A program made the translations under genes and the position numbers. A DNA stretch of 64,000 bases from Eustoma russellianum (taxonomy: Eukaryota; Streptophyta; Magnoliopsida; Gentianales; Gentianaceae), in NCBI GenBank assembly GCA_036186865.1, contig AP025057.1, forward strand, positions 23,262,348 to 23,326,347. Reading direction: 5' to 3'. Below the pieces are notes generated by a model that saw only the letters and a list, made by a program, of their open reading frames with translations, was not told the origin of the DNA and made no database searches. This document shows positions 57,101-62,631 of the stretch, one piece after another (the stretch's first letter is position 1; each line of letters begins with the position of its first letter).

Positions 57101-57273
57101 ATGATTGCAATAATCCAAACAACTTACAGAAGGAACAAACTTGATGAAAGGCGGACACTCCTTTATCTGTGCGACCAGCAACAACAGCACAGCCTTCTAA
57201 TGGTAACTTCTTTTCCTTCAGTAGTTGGGCTTTCTTGTCATCAACAAATTTACCAAGACATCTTTCGACTATA
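26976..57273 (-). CDS. TruA-family tRNA pseudouridine synthase, C-terminal six exons
   Basis: The product isomerises uridine to pseudouridine in tRNA anticodon stem-loops (TruA/PUS3-type family). Six exons give 283 residues, all open: 57273-57128, 52869-52778, 52618-52320, 45731-45665, 27637-27578 and 27164-26976. The catalytic motif AGRTDKGVSA (nucleophilic Asp) is in the first. VSREFHPNFSAKWRRYLYIF and VSRVNKLLQHLEGQLLSYKM are in the third. FLRK|MVRVLVATA spans the last junction, and PPAPADGLCLVDVGY closes the protein, matching the usual TruA ending. All donors are GT and acceptors AG, and phases match at every junction. The N-terminus (start codon and first conserved strand) is not in the window or was not recognised. 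Introns of 4.3, 6.6 and 18.0 kb are filled with retroelements. A function in mitochondria, plastid or nucleus cannot be judged without the N-terminus. It may be intact, or disabled upstream. Confidence 0.9.
27165..27577 (-). other. Intron between the last two pseudouridine synthase exons
   Basis: A 413-bp GT-AG intron with no recognised insert. It is one of only two small introns visible in this gene. Confidence 0.8.
27578..27637 (-). CDS. Pseudouridine synthase exon (CIELVANRFLRK)
   Basis: The 60-bp exon encodes NENCTKVMCIELVANRFLRK. The acceptor is CTGCATTTACAG|AAC and the donor is CGGAAG|GTAATT, both phase 0. Joined to the next exon it gives the conserved FLRKMVRVLV helix of TruA proteins. 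Confidence 0.9.
27638..28019 (-). other. Start-proximal part of the 18-kb intron, no feature
   Basis: AT-rich intron sequence. An open frame on the minus strand (28040-27798) shows no similarity I recognise and no splice context. Confidence 0.5.
28020..28511 (+). pseudogene. Copia reverse transcriptase fragment in intron
   Basis: The translation shows degenerate RT blocks: KRALYGSKELPWKDIW (normally KALYGLKQSPRAWF), QGSHHDCVCS, then 'LKKHYATKLEIKHLGN' and MFHCKRFT in the order seen in copia RT. It is interrupted by a hAT-like element at 28520 and resumes at 29563. It lies antisense to the host gene. Confidence 0.75.
28520..29554. mobile_element. Non-autonomous hAT-like element, 1035 bp
   Basis: It is bounded by 8-bp near-duplicates CTCATAAA (28512-28519) and CTCATACA (29555-29562). 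Terminal inverted repeats start TAGAGCTG on the left and CAGAGCTG read from the right, with extended similarity including AGCCG and GGCTCGAACT/AAGCCCGAGTTC blocks deeper in. An 8-bp duplication and a (T/C)AG start fit the hAT superfamily. It carries no transposase. It splits a copia RT-RNase H remnant whose two halves continue on either side. Confidence 0.75.
28706..28774. mobile_element. Stowaway-like MITE nested in the hAT element, 69 bp
   Basis: The ends are CTCCTTCCATTTTAAAAATA and, read from the right, CTCTCTTCGTTCAAAAATTA, with a TA on both outer sides. This matches the CTCCCTCCGT-type terminal repeats and TA duplication of Stowaway/mariner MITEs. Confidence 0.65.
29563..30230 (+). pseudogene. 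Copia RNase H fragment, continuation after the hAT insert
   Basis: In shifting frames it reads an HTRPD-like block (29615-29650), QFTQLPRVSQW, a DRSRSGSDYHTF-type block (29780-29825), AEA-FR-MAHAVYELV-like residues (29885-29930), NAHNPI (30005-30025) and TQTFYQRK/IRECINRQIC (30050-30125). This is the copia RNase H order. It is badly degraded. Confidence 0.75.
30231..30439. other. Spacer between copia RNase H remnant and LTR
   Basis: Probable 3' leader of the same copia remnant. A purine run (GGGGGAAAAGAAAA, 30400-30413) may be its polypurine tract. Confidence 0.45.
30440..30888 (+). repeat. Copia LTR, left part (split by gypsy insertion)
   Basis: It begins TGTATGTGTCCTAGG and follows the LTR at 46372-47612 block for block ('tttggatgtttatgttatacatttattattaata', 'ggttttattatcattattg'). 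It is cut at 30888, where the 13.6-kb gypsy element starts, and resumes at 44511. Confidence 0.85.
30889..34600 (+). repeat. 5' LTR of the gypsy chromovirus (3712 bp)
   Basis: It starts TGTTGTACCCC and ends GGGGCGCTACA. It includes a pyrimidine-rich plant-like exon-like region (31440-31740) and a 45-bp minisatellite (33677-33899). Compared with the 3' LTR it keeps a 34-bp segment (32336-32369). Confidence 0.95.
33677..33899 (+). repeat. 45-bp minisatellite in 5' LTR
   Basis: About five copies of GTTCTGGACCCG-CCAGACCCGGGGTTAAT-GGTC-GATGATAT, with starts at 33725, 33770, 33815 and 33860 plus a diverged first copy. Each unit contains the inverted pair TCTGGACC / GGGTC-type halves. Confidence 0.85.
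34603..34614 (+). other. Primer binding site of the gypsy chromovirus
   Basis: TGGTATTAGAGC, one mismatch from the initiator tRNA-Met site, 2 bp after the LTR end. Confidence 0.9.
34615..34905 (+). other. 5' leader of the gypsy chromovirus
   Basis: About 290 bp between primer site and gag start, with repeated 'cttagacc/atgatcttag' words. No gene. Confidence 0.6.
34906..36117 (+). pseudogene. Gypsy gag with CCHC zinc knuckle
   Basis: The start is the ATG at 34906 (MVRPRGRPPSARPAAQ), with an AT-hook-like PRGRPP followed by a proline/glutamine-rich stretch. The capsid region reads DAQYYFEKLKRANVPPFEEK, WLDEVENCFELIQAPNEMKA and FLISEANQWW. Then come KFERGLNPRIRTWLVNANPA and one CCHC knuckle, CFGCGKDGHLIRDC (35957-35998), preceded by CPQCQKRHMGEC. 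Lesions: an in-frame TAG at 35023 and compensating frameshifts near 35405 and 35565, where the expected MKLQKRHEFESLKQERGMTV is read in the alternative frame. Confidence 0.9.
37031..37104 (+). other. Intron-like 74-bp GT-AG segment in gypsy RT
   Basis: The RT frame runs to FDQLR at 37030. It is followed by GTACGTAACTAAC... and ends TTAATGCAG at 37104, after which the frame resumes as GSRVFSKIDLRSGYF. Removing the 74 bp leaves RT continuous at a conserved site (normally FDQLQGSRVFSKID). The segment has a donor-like GTACGT, a TAAC branch-like word, AT-rich body, and AG acceptor. No target duplication or inverted repeats are visible. Confidence 0.7.
37815..38168 (-). pseudogene. hAT transposase C-terminal remnant
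   Basis: A 117-codon open frame reads KYNRALMRRFDIRDTTDPI and LSEIDDSSEWLLGRMED, which is the wording that follows the hAT C-terminal dimerisation domain in plant transposases (typically VKYNRALRRRYD-RD-IDPI). The remainder is a highly acidic tail (SDDDDYVF, DEEAEDEDINL, EEELLNDEDDDI). The catalytic and BED zinc-finger parts are absent. The upstream side is replaced by GC-rich repeats, so the gene is a deletion product. Confidence 0.85.
38285..38412. repeat. GC-rich minisatellite in hAT element
   Basis: A roughly 20-bp unit, GGCGGCGGCGGGCGATACC, is repeated about five times, far GC-richer than its surroundings. It marks the joint where the transposase gene body is missing. Confidence 0.8.
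38579..38735. repeat. Subterminal GCGCCTCGAG/GCGCCTCATG repeats of the hAT element
   Basis: Multiple short direct copies of GCGCCTC(G/A)(A/T)G lie close to the terminal repeat; the other end has GGCGCGGGGCG copies in opposite sense (37571-37670). Subterminal repeats of this sort are known transposase-binding sites in hAT elements; that role here is inference. Confidence 0.75.
40817..40829 (+). other. Polypurine tract of the gypsy chromovirus
   Basis: AAGGGGAGAGGA immediately before TGTTGTACCCC of the 3' LTR. Confidence 0.85.
40830..44505 (+). repeat. 3' LTR of the gypsy chromovirus (3676 bp)
   Basis: It matches the 5' LTR from TGTTGTACCCC to the end, here CCCCACA instead of GCGCTACA. It lacks a 34-bp segment present at 32336-32369 in the 5' copy. 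The minisatellite lies at 43584-43805. Confidence 0.95.
44506..45444 (+). repeat. Copia LTR, right part (after gypsy insertion)
   Basis: It begins with the TATAT duplication and continues as the counterpart of 46800-47612: 'agaggatattgaa', 'ataggatttgtcc', 'gagatcgagtaatcat', 'tctgatatggattttgattgg', ending GGTTTCCTAACA. Together with 30440-30888 it makes one ~1.38-kb LTR. No primer site follows, so it is a 3' or solo LTR. Confidence 0.85.
45665..45731 (-). CDS. Pseudouridine synthase exon (GPSTECFLFHARA)
   Basis: The 67-bp exon contributes one base to an Asn codon, then GPSTECFLFHARAAEAFLPC and KK. The acceptor is TTGTTGGTGACAG|T and the donor is AAAAAG|GTCCGC, phase 0. It is a small island between two LTRs of the same copia family (ending at 45444 and starting at 46372). 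Confidence 0.85.
45732..46371 (-). other. Host intron sequence upstream of exon 45665-45731
   Basis: About 640 bp of AT-rich intron before the next LTR. Nothing recognisable. Confidence 0.5.
46372..47612 (+). repeat. Second copia LTR of the same family, with primer site
   Basis: It starts TGTATGTGACATAGG and ends GATTTCCTAACA, 1241 bp. It is followed by TGGTATCAGAGCC at 47614, so it is a 5' LTR. It pairs with the interrupted LTR (30440-30888 plus 44511-45444) across the small host exon at 45665-45731. Confidence 0.85.
47614..47625 (+). other. Primer binding site, initiator tRNA-Met type
   Basis: TGGTATCAGAGC, an exact match to the common plant retroelement primer site, 1 bp after the LTR end. 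Confidence 0.9.
47626..48600 (+). other. Leader or remnant downstream of the copia 5' LTR
   Basis: AT-rich sequence with no open frame. Probably untranslated leader of the element that starts at 46372; its coding region was not recognised before the minus-strand copia remnant begins. Confidence 0.45.
48620..49882 (-). pseudogene. Copia protease tail and integrase (minus-strand remnant D)
   Basis: The integrase is readable: CEECLFAKSCRTNCPRK, HSDICGPLQV, ISSVDDHTRLTWL, TLRIDNGLEYLETSLKEYLN, NGVAERKNRYLVEVTMAIM and PKHFWGESVLTATHLINRMPSKVL. The three acidic core positions (SD-ICG, RID-NG, and the E of AERKNR) are all in place. It continues into the connector (SACFLGYSHTQKGYKCY near 48700-48640) and is lost near 48620. 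A stop at 49190 breaks the core. Confidence 0.85.
49825..50253 (-). pseudogene. Copia gag C-terminus and protease entry (remnant D)
   Basis: It encodes a hydrophilic gag tail (CFAKHGRPPPRFNEHW) and then LSTWIVHSGATHQ, the position of the copia protease motif W-I-x-D-S-G-A-T. The catalytic Asp is replaced by His. The frame then shifts; the next block (CHTSEDLESKKKL, 49850) continues in another frame. Confidence 0.75.
50404..51055 (-). pseudogene. Copia gag N-terminus (remnant D)
   Basis: From the ATG at 51055 it reads MESVGSEAPSNPSHAV, then ITNHKLNGNNYLAWSRAVKM and FITGKGKEDY, the copia gag N-terminal block, followed after a frame change by the UBN2-type segment at 50688-50404 (DISEFYELDVMLHDIKQGD; VYFGQLQRIWQRI; RIFRFLTGLNKEFDAVRG). 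It lies in the 6.6-kb intron in the same orientation as the host gene. Confidence 0.85.
51056..52319 (-). other. Intron region between copia remnant D and exon 52320
   Basis: A possible LTR or leader of remnant D lies at 51056-51200, with a TATA-like ACATAAATACTG on the minus strand near 51155, but no primer site. An open minus-strand block at 51400-51263 reads APTGFYVKKIIHGIYTFRCD and then DKEEKFFTVSPYEVSE before a GGTAAGC, which looks exon-like but is not assigned. A GC-rich plus-strand block at 51468-51590 is also unassigned. Confidence 0.4.
52127..52242. mobile_element. Candidate small MITE in intron
   Basis: The left end TTTTAGCCCACTCCATATCC with TTTCTATCC matches the right end read in reverse, TTTTTAGCTCTACCGTGTC with CTTCTATCC. 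ATCTTT is present on both outer sides. The arms are imperfect. Confidence 0.45.
52320..52618 (-). CDS. Pseudouridine synthase exon, central domain
   Basis: The largest exon (299 bp) encodes 99 residues plus two bases: VSREFHPNFSAKWRRYLYIF, PLDYDGGKGF, an acidic loop, HDWHEVEFGIKPTRFEVSRV, NKLLQHLEGQLLSYKMFARD and TKASRN. The acceptor is ATATCTCAG|GTATCG and the donor is AACAA|GTAAGAAT. The fused tRNA-binding strands and the 'FEGxxxF-hD' type block (here LEGQLLSYKMFARD) are typical of plant members. Confidence 0.9.
52778..52869 (-). CDS. Pseudouridine synthase exon (TWRKDV...)
   Basis: The 92-bp exon completes the Tyr codon, then encodes TWRKDVTPQEVKEAINEGAP and GKIKVICVSK. The acceptor is TATGCCCAG|AT and the donor is AAG|GTACTT in phase 0. 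A short 159-bp intron separates it from the next exon, the only small intron besides the last one. Confidence 0.85.
52870..54890 (-). other. Intron, mostly without recognisable features
   Basis: AT-rich intron sequence of the host gene. The block at 53700-53900 is GC-richer and ordered but matches no protein I recognise. No promoter or RNA gene seen. Confidence 0.5.
54905..56272 (+). pseudogene. Copia RT and RNase H remnant E
   Basis: It reads LTPHWKETVDKEMNVLIKTN and TWKLTPLIKGVNPVSCRWIF, KSRLVARRFTQTHRIYYLET, FAPLAKLNIVRAIF, then in shifted frames LDIKNVLLNGELQDVYMHVP and SLYGLK, and ends in RNase H: VFCDNVSTINMAKNQVQHDK, HVDIDRHFIREKL and VSTKDQLANMLIKPV. Stops at 55213 and 55370 and frame changes make it inactive. 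Gag, protease and integrase are missing. It is antisense to the host gene, inside its 4.3-kb intron. Confidence 0.9.
56273..56700 (+). repeat. Probable 3' LTR of copia remnant E
   Basis: Sequence after RNase H includes a plausible TATA box (GGCTATAAATAGGTGAATA at 56474) and a pyrimidine-rich end (GTTGCCTCTTCTTTATCTTTACAAACCA). The ends are not resolved. Confidence 0.5.
56701..57127 (-). other. Intron sequence adjoining the catalytic exon
   Basis: An inverted repeat at 56815-56880 (CCAAGTTT...TTTTTTAAAAAA...AAGTTTTGGGG) can fold as a hairpin. No gene seen. Confidence 0.5.
57128..57273 (-). CDS. Pseudouridine synthase exon with catalytic aspartate
   Basis: The 146-bp exon reads from IVERCLGKFVDDKKAQLL through EGCAVVAGRTDKGVSA to FHQVCSF plus one base of a Tyr codon. 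The RTDKGV motif carries the family's catalytic Asp. The acceptor is CTTCCTCATGTAG and the donor is TTCT|GTAAGT. The next exon begins with 'AT', completing Tyr. Just upstream of the acceptor an in-frame stop confirms that the boundary is near 57273. Confidence 0.85.
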
Positions 57274-57479
57274 CTACATGAGGAAGACGTTCAATTTCAA
57301 AGAATACAACACTAGAGTCAACTAGAATTCCGAGATCCAATTCAAAGCTAAATCAAAACAAATATTTATGCATTCAAACACCAGGTAAAAATCTTCTTTT
57401 TCTTTTTCTTTTTAAATAACAGGTAAAAATCAAGCAAAAGAAGAAAATCCAAGCACCCATCAATGATGAAGTCGGATCT

Positions 57480-58818
57480 TCACTAGGTGGATTAGAGACG
57501 ATCTTTGTGGTATGACGTCAGCTCTCCGTTAAGGTCCGTCACTGGAGCCTGAGATGGAAAGGTAACGTTAGAGGCCCAGGGTCAATGTTCTGGGGTAAAC
57601 CCTCCGATGCTCCAGCCAATTATGGGCATTTTAGTACATAGCTTATGCTGGAATTGAAGGTTAAGAGTAACTTGTGTGGCTGTTTATGTACGTCGGCTGA
57701 GGCACAGTTATGGCCGAGCCGAGGACTATAGAGTCCGAGGCGTCAATTAGACTTGGTAAGACTTTGAGATAAGCTTCGAAAGAGCTTGAAAAGAACTTCC
57801 CCTTGAATCTGTTAATGAAGCTCTATTTATAGATGTTAAAGCTGAGAGCTGCGTATGCCAGAGTGGAGGTGGTGATGACACCTAGATGTCTAGTTGACAA
57901 TTCGGGCTTGCATGATAGCCACGCAGCAGTTAAGGGTTGTCGTGCTGGCAATTCTCCTTTAAATGATTGACACGTGGAAGTGAGTGGCTGAGTCACTGTC
58001 GGTCTTAGTCTGCATGAAGGCCAAGTGATGCCACATGTTGGTCTGAGAGGCCAAGTTTGCCACGTGGCAGGACTCTGCTTAGGCATACTGTGGCCGAGCT
58101 GAGTCTGCTGAAGCGTACCTTTAGCCGAGTTGATTTGTGCAGTTCGGCTGAGAAGATGAGCAGAGTAGTTCAGCCGAGGCCTTTGGTTTTTGGCATTTAT
58201 CAGACAACGTGTTTTGACAAGTTAATTTGGCATTGGCACCTGGCCAAGGTAAACTGCACTGGCTAGCCTAATCAGGTCAGCGCTATTGAGCTGTCCAAAA
58301 GATGGCCGCGCTCAATGTGATTTCGGCCTATGGCCGAGATGATGTGTGGCCGAGGCTATCAGACAACCAGTTGGGCTTGAGTTACATTGACCGTTATTGA
58401 CTAACTTGAAAGTCTTGTCTTATCCGAGCAGGTTAACTTTGGTCTCATCACTTTTCTCCCGGATTAGTCTGGCCGAGCCGACCAGGAAGGGCAGGCTAAT
58501 CGATTCAGAACTTTTCAGGTGCCGCTCTAACAAGAAATGACGTGTCGGCTTCTAGTTGGGAAAGGATGCGCTTTTAATGCCTGCGCAGACTGCGAAGCGT
58601 CAATTCGCCTTTTTACTTTCGGCGGTTGGAGATACCGAGGACGGGACTTTCCAGGCGACTCTTGGTGGATCAGCAAGGGCTTTAAATAGAGATTGTTGGG
58701 CAGAGTTTCATTTCTCCCTCCCGTCGTCGTCTGTCCTCTTCTTGCTCTGATTCTCTTCTTCCATGGCGGTCTCTCCTAGTTTTCTACCGGTCTTCCTCCT
58801 CCTCCGGCAGTCTTCTTC
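57480..58818 (+). repeat. Leader or LTR of a PF04195-type element
   Basis: GC-richer sequence with many 'ggccgag' and 'gccgagctgag' words. TATA-like boxes occur in both senses: TCTATAAATAG on the minus strand near 57833 and TTTAAATAGAG on the plus strand near 58681. The latter sits about 140 bp before the coding region and is the better promoter candidate. The left boundary and any inverted or direct ends were not found. Confidence 0.5.
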
Positions 58819-58866
58819 ATGTCCCATTTCAGTCATTATCCTTCCTCTGTAAGTAAGATTACTTTT

Positions 58867-59870
58867 ATAATGTCTTTTGCGTCTGATTCCCAGAATGTGT
58901 CCGAAGGTGCGTCTTACGCCAGCGGTGATGGAGGAAATTATAGTTCCTCTTCGTCGTCAGAGAGGACGGTTGCCACTGACGACCGTCCTTTAGCCAGGTT
59001 GCGTAAGGCCGCTGGTGGCTCTGCTGGGCCCAGTAACATGCTGAGCCCAGCAGAGCCGTTACTGTTATTGAGTTTTCACCGGAGCAAACGGAAGCTGTCC
59101 TTGCTCCGGCGGCTGTGATCTCTGCAGCTCGGCCGAGGGTTTCATCTCTGCAGTCGAGGGTAGTTTATAGAGGTTCCCCGTCTGCTCAAGTCCAAGGGTC
59201 TCCCTGCACTCTCAATGAGGCCGAGCTGAGCCGAAGCTGTGAAGTGTACAAGATAGATCTAGATCGTTTCAGCCATTTGTTGCCACCTTCGGGTAAGACA
59301 GCCTATGACCTTCCAGTGGGTTATGAGGCTGGCTATGAGGAATACTTTAAATCTGGTTTTGCCCTTCCAGTTCCTGAAGCTTTGACCCGCATTCTTCGAT
59401 CTTATAATCTCAGACTTCCCCAGATTAAACCCAACAGTTTGAAGATTATACTCTGCTTTTTCCTTTTTCTGAGAGTCATTGAGTCTCGGTTTGATCTCAG
59501 AGTCTTCAGGGGTCTATTTTCAAGTAGATCCTCTGATAGCTGGTAATATTTCAGTAAACGAGCTCCTACCATCGAGTTCAACTTTGCTACTAAGATCCCA
59601 ACCTTTACCAAAAATTGGAAGGGTAAGTTCTTTTATGTCAAGAACGAAGGGTTGCCCAAGTGGGATGTTTGGAAGTCTGGGAAGGCGGACAATTTGAAGC
59701 CGGGTCCAGAATTTTGTGATGAGGCGGCCAGATTGCAGTCTTTGCCTGTGTTATAGACTGGCACAAGATGGACGCAGCAATTCTAGAATCGGCCGACCTG
59801 GGCCACTCGGATGACAATTTTCGGCCTCTTTTTCCAGAAGCTTTAGAGACAGTCAGAGGTAGGTCTTCGT
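58867..59870 (+). pseudogene. 'Putative gypsy type transposon' (PF04195-like) gag-region gene
   Basis: It starts MSFASDSQNVSEGASYASGD with a serine-rich, low-complexity N-terminus. After a frame change near 59115 it reads VYKIDLDRFSHLLPPSG, GYEAGYEEYFKSGFALPVPE and ALTRILRSYNLRLPQIKPNS then LKIILCFFLFL. This is the conserved wording of the plant PF04195 domain (LP-P--l-ll--yNl---QL-PNs-r-l--F). The next frame reads NWKGKFFYVKNEGLPKWDVW, EFCDEAARLQSLPVL. At least two frameshifts and a stop break it. It ends near 59870, where a copia LTR begins. The family accompanies gypsy-like elements in plants; no RT is visible here. Confidence 0.75.
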
Positions 59871-59910
59871 TTGTTTGTAATGTGTATGCTTGTTTGCTTT
59901 TCAGGTAGTA

Positions 59911-62508
59911 TGTTGAGAAATATGTTTGGATAATTTTCAAAGTCATGATTTTAAGTGGTGAATACTTAAAAATGTCACACATGGTGTTATATGTGATTAA
60001 AAGTTGAAAAAGTTGAAAAAGTTGTAATCGATCTCTAAACTTGAGACACATCGATCGATCGATGTACACATCGATGTACATCGAACCCTCACTTCGATCG
60101 ATCGATGTCTAGGGTTTTTAGAAATAATTTTCTAAAATGTGTTAAAATGATTGTTTTCATTTGTACATGATTTATACATGTTCATTATGTGCTTATTATG
60201 TGTTTTTGGTGATTATTATTGTCTTGTGACTAACATGCCTTGGAAGTTTCTACAACTTACCAAAAAGGGCAAAATTGGTATTTTGAGTTTTGTAGGAACA
60301 TGATATGGTGGAAATATTTCAAGAGCACATTCTTATACTATTTATCATGACTAAGTTGGTATCATGATTATTTCTGACCATCGGGATCATTTCTGGAGTT
60401 TTCTCACACCAGGGGTATTTTGGTAATTTTACCCCTAAGGGTATTTTTGGTATTTTCACTCAAGGAATCTCTTGAGCATATTATTATCTTCATTCTGGAG
60501 CTGTGTTATTGTTATTTTGAAGATAATATGGTGATCTTATATCTTATTCTCTCAACCGATGATATTATTGACTATAGCTGGATATGTGACGATTTGAGAT
60601 GTCACATTCTAATTTTTCTCGAAGACCCTCTTATATATGTTATAAGAGAATATTTATCATCATTATTCAGAGATATTAAAGGTGTCAAAGGTGTGGAAAT
60701 GTTCTTGACATATAAGAAGAAATATTGGGGAATTTCGGTGTTACACGTTGGCATAATCTTGTCAATTGTTATCTATTTATTTCTTCTTCAAAAATCTGAG
60801 TTGCTACACATATATATATGTTGAAAAACGTGAGTTTACAGTTGGGAATGATACATTATTCATTTTATGAGTTGGAGACAAGTGGACCAACCAAAAAGGA
60901 GCTAGTTGGCAAAATTGCCAACTTGGAGTTTACTAAAAATAGCCAACGGTTATGTGCTTTTCTTGGGTATTTTCAGCAGATTTTTGGAAGTCAAATGGAG
61001 CTCTCACATGTCCTATTATGATGCTTGAAGTTGGGGATAATTTGGTGATATTATCCTTTCTTATTTTATTAAGAAAAAAATCAAAATATATGTCTTGAAA
61101 AATCAAAGTAGCCAACGGCTACTTACTAAAGTTGGAGCTGAATTTTTGATTTGAAAAAGTAAAAGCTCACATGGCTATTCTCAAGCAAGGAGTTGAGGTT
61201 ATTTTGGTGCATTATCTTCTTATTATTATCTACATTTTGCAAAGGATAAATGAGACTATCCTAGGTGGGAAAAATCGGCCAACATGACATTGCCAAGGTG
61301 GACCAATCATTGTGTTTTATTTTGCCAAGTGTACAAAGCCAACCAATGATGAGAAGACATTTGGAGTTGATGATGAAGATGATGACACATTGGCATTCTT
61401 ATCTTCAAGGCTCAAATCACACTATAAATAGAGGCATTGGTGAAGAAGATGAAACACACTTGAAGCTCACAAGCATTCTATAGCTTTCATATTCATCTTC
61501 TTGTTCTTGTTGTTGTATTTTGTTGTAGCAAAGGTGTTCTTGATATTTTTGTTGAGCTACAAGCCTCTTGAGCTTCATTTGTAAGATTGATTAGTCATCT
61601 TTATAAGGCTACATCGATAGGTGTTAGAGGAGTTGCAACTAAGTGTTGCTTAGAATGTGATTATCCAAGTCTTGAATAGGGTTGGTGTATAACCCAAGGA
61701 TCAAGCTTGGCTCTTGTTGTAAGGTGCTCATTTCATAGTGAAATCCAAGGAAAGGTGTTCCTTGGGACTGGAGTAGGTCACATTGACCGAACCAGGATAA
61801 ATCCTCGGTGTTCTTCTCTTGTTTCTTTATTTCTGTTTTCTACCCGTTTTTGACTGCAGTTTTCACCCAACTTCACACAATTTGAAAAAATAGCTAAACA
61901 TTTTCAAAATTCGTGATTTTTGGTGGAGTTATACTTCAGACTGTTATCTTTCATTTGCAACAAGAATCACTTGATTTGAGCAAGGGAAAGTTAGTCTTTC
62001 AGTCTTTGCAAGATAACTGCTCCAATCTGGCTGCAATCTGACCAGTTTTGAGAAAACTTAAATTCTGTATTTTTCAAGAATTGTTTAAGGTCAGGGCCTT
62101 TTGGAAACTTCATCTACACATCCTAAGGAGTGTTTTGATATAAAGATCAACCTGTTTGGTTGAGTATTCAAAGAGAAACACTATTTGCAAAATCAGCAAC
62201 ATTCTGTCCAATTCTGTCCAAATTGACCATCTGAATCTTTTTATTTGTTTGAAGGGTCAAACGATCTTCTTTTTGTCTGATTTTTGGACAGAGTCTTGTT
62301 AACTCATTGAAGTTCAATTATGGAAAGTTTCATAATTTTTGGAGTTGTGTACAATTATTTGTGAATTTTTTAAAAACGGGTTCTGAATCTGAGGTGGTCT
62401 CAGATTCTGTTTTCAAAGGGGATTTTAACAAAGGGTTGTAGTGTAATTTCCGCTAACCACTATTCACCCCCCCTCTAGTGGTGTTTATTGCAGGTGCACG
62501 GTCCAACA
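59911..62508 (+). repeat. 5' LTR of the right-hand copia element (2.6 kb)
   Basis: It begins TGTTGAGAAATATG (approximate) and ends GGTCCAACA, immediately before a primer site. It carries an ATCGAT palindrome array (60030-60110), a TATA-like TATAAATAGAGG at 61423, and a GGACTGGAGTAGGT block (61772) shared with the minus-strand copia LTR. The 134-codon open frame at 60420-60824 lacks any recognisable domain and is taken as chance. Confidence 0.75.
60030..60110. repeat. ATCGAT palindrome array in copia LTR (copy C)
   Basis: CATCGATCGATCGATGTACA, then CATCGATGTACATCGA, then TTCGATCGATCGATGTC: the same core as at 11125-11460 and 14090-14410, in fewer copies. Confidence 0.8.
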
Positions 62509-62510
62509 TT

Positions 62511-62522
62511 TGGTATCAGAGC
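62511..62522 (+). other. Primer binding site, initiator tRNA-Met type
   Basis: TGGTATCAGAGC, an exact match, 2 bp after the LTR end. Confidence 0.9.
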
Positions 62523-62631
62523 CAGACCAACACCACTCAAAAGAAGCAAGATTCAACACCGTACGTACAATACAAGGCCAAGAAACAACAATTCTTTATA
62601 TACTGCTTGTCTCAAATCCAAGGTACATACT

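Noticed and set aside
60420..60824. 134-codon open frame in a copia LTR
   Set aside because: It lies wholly within the LTR, is hydrophobic and AT-driven, and has no counterpart in the related LTRs.
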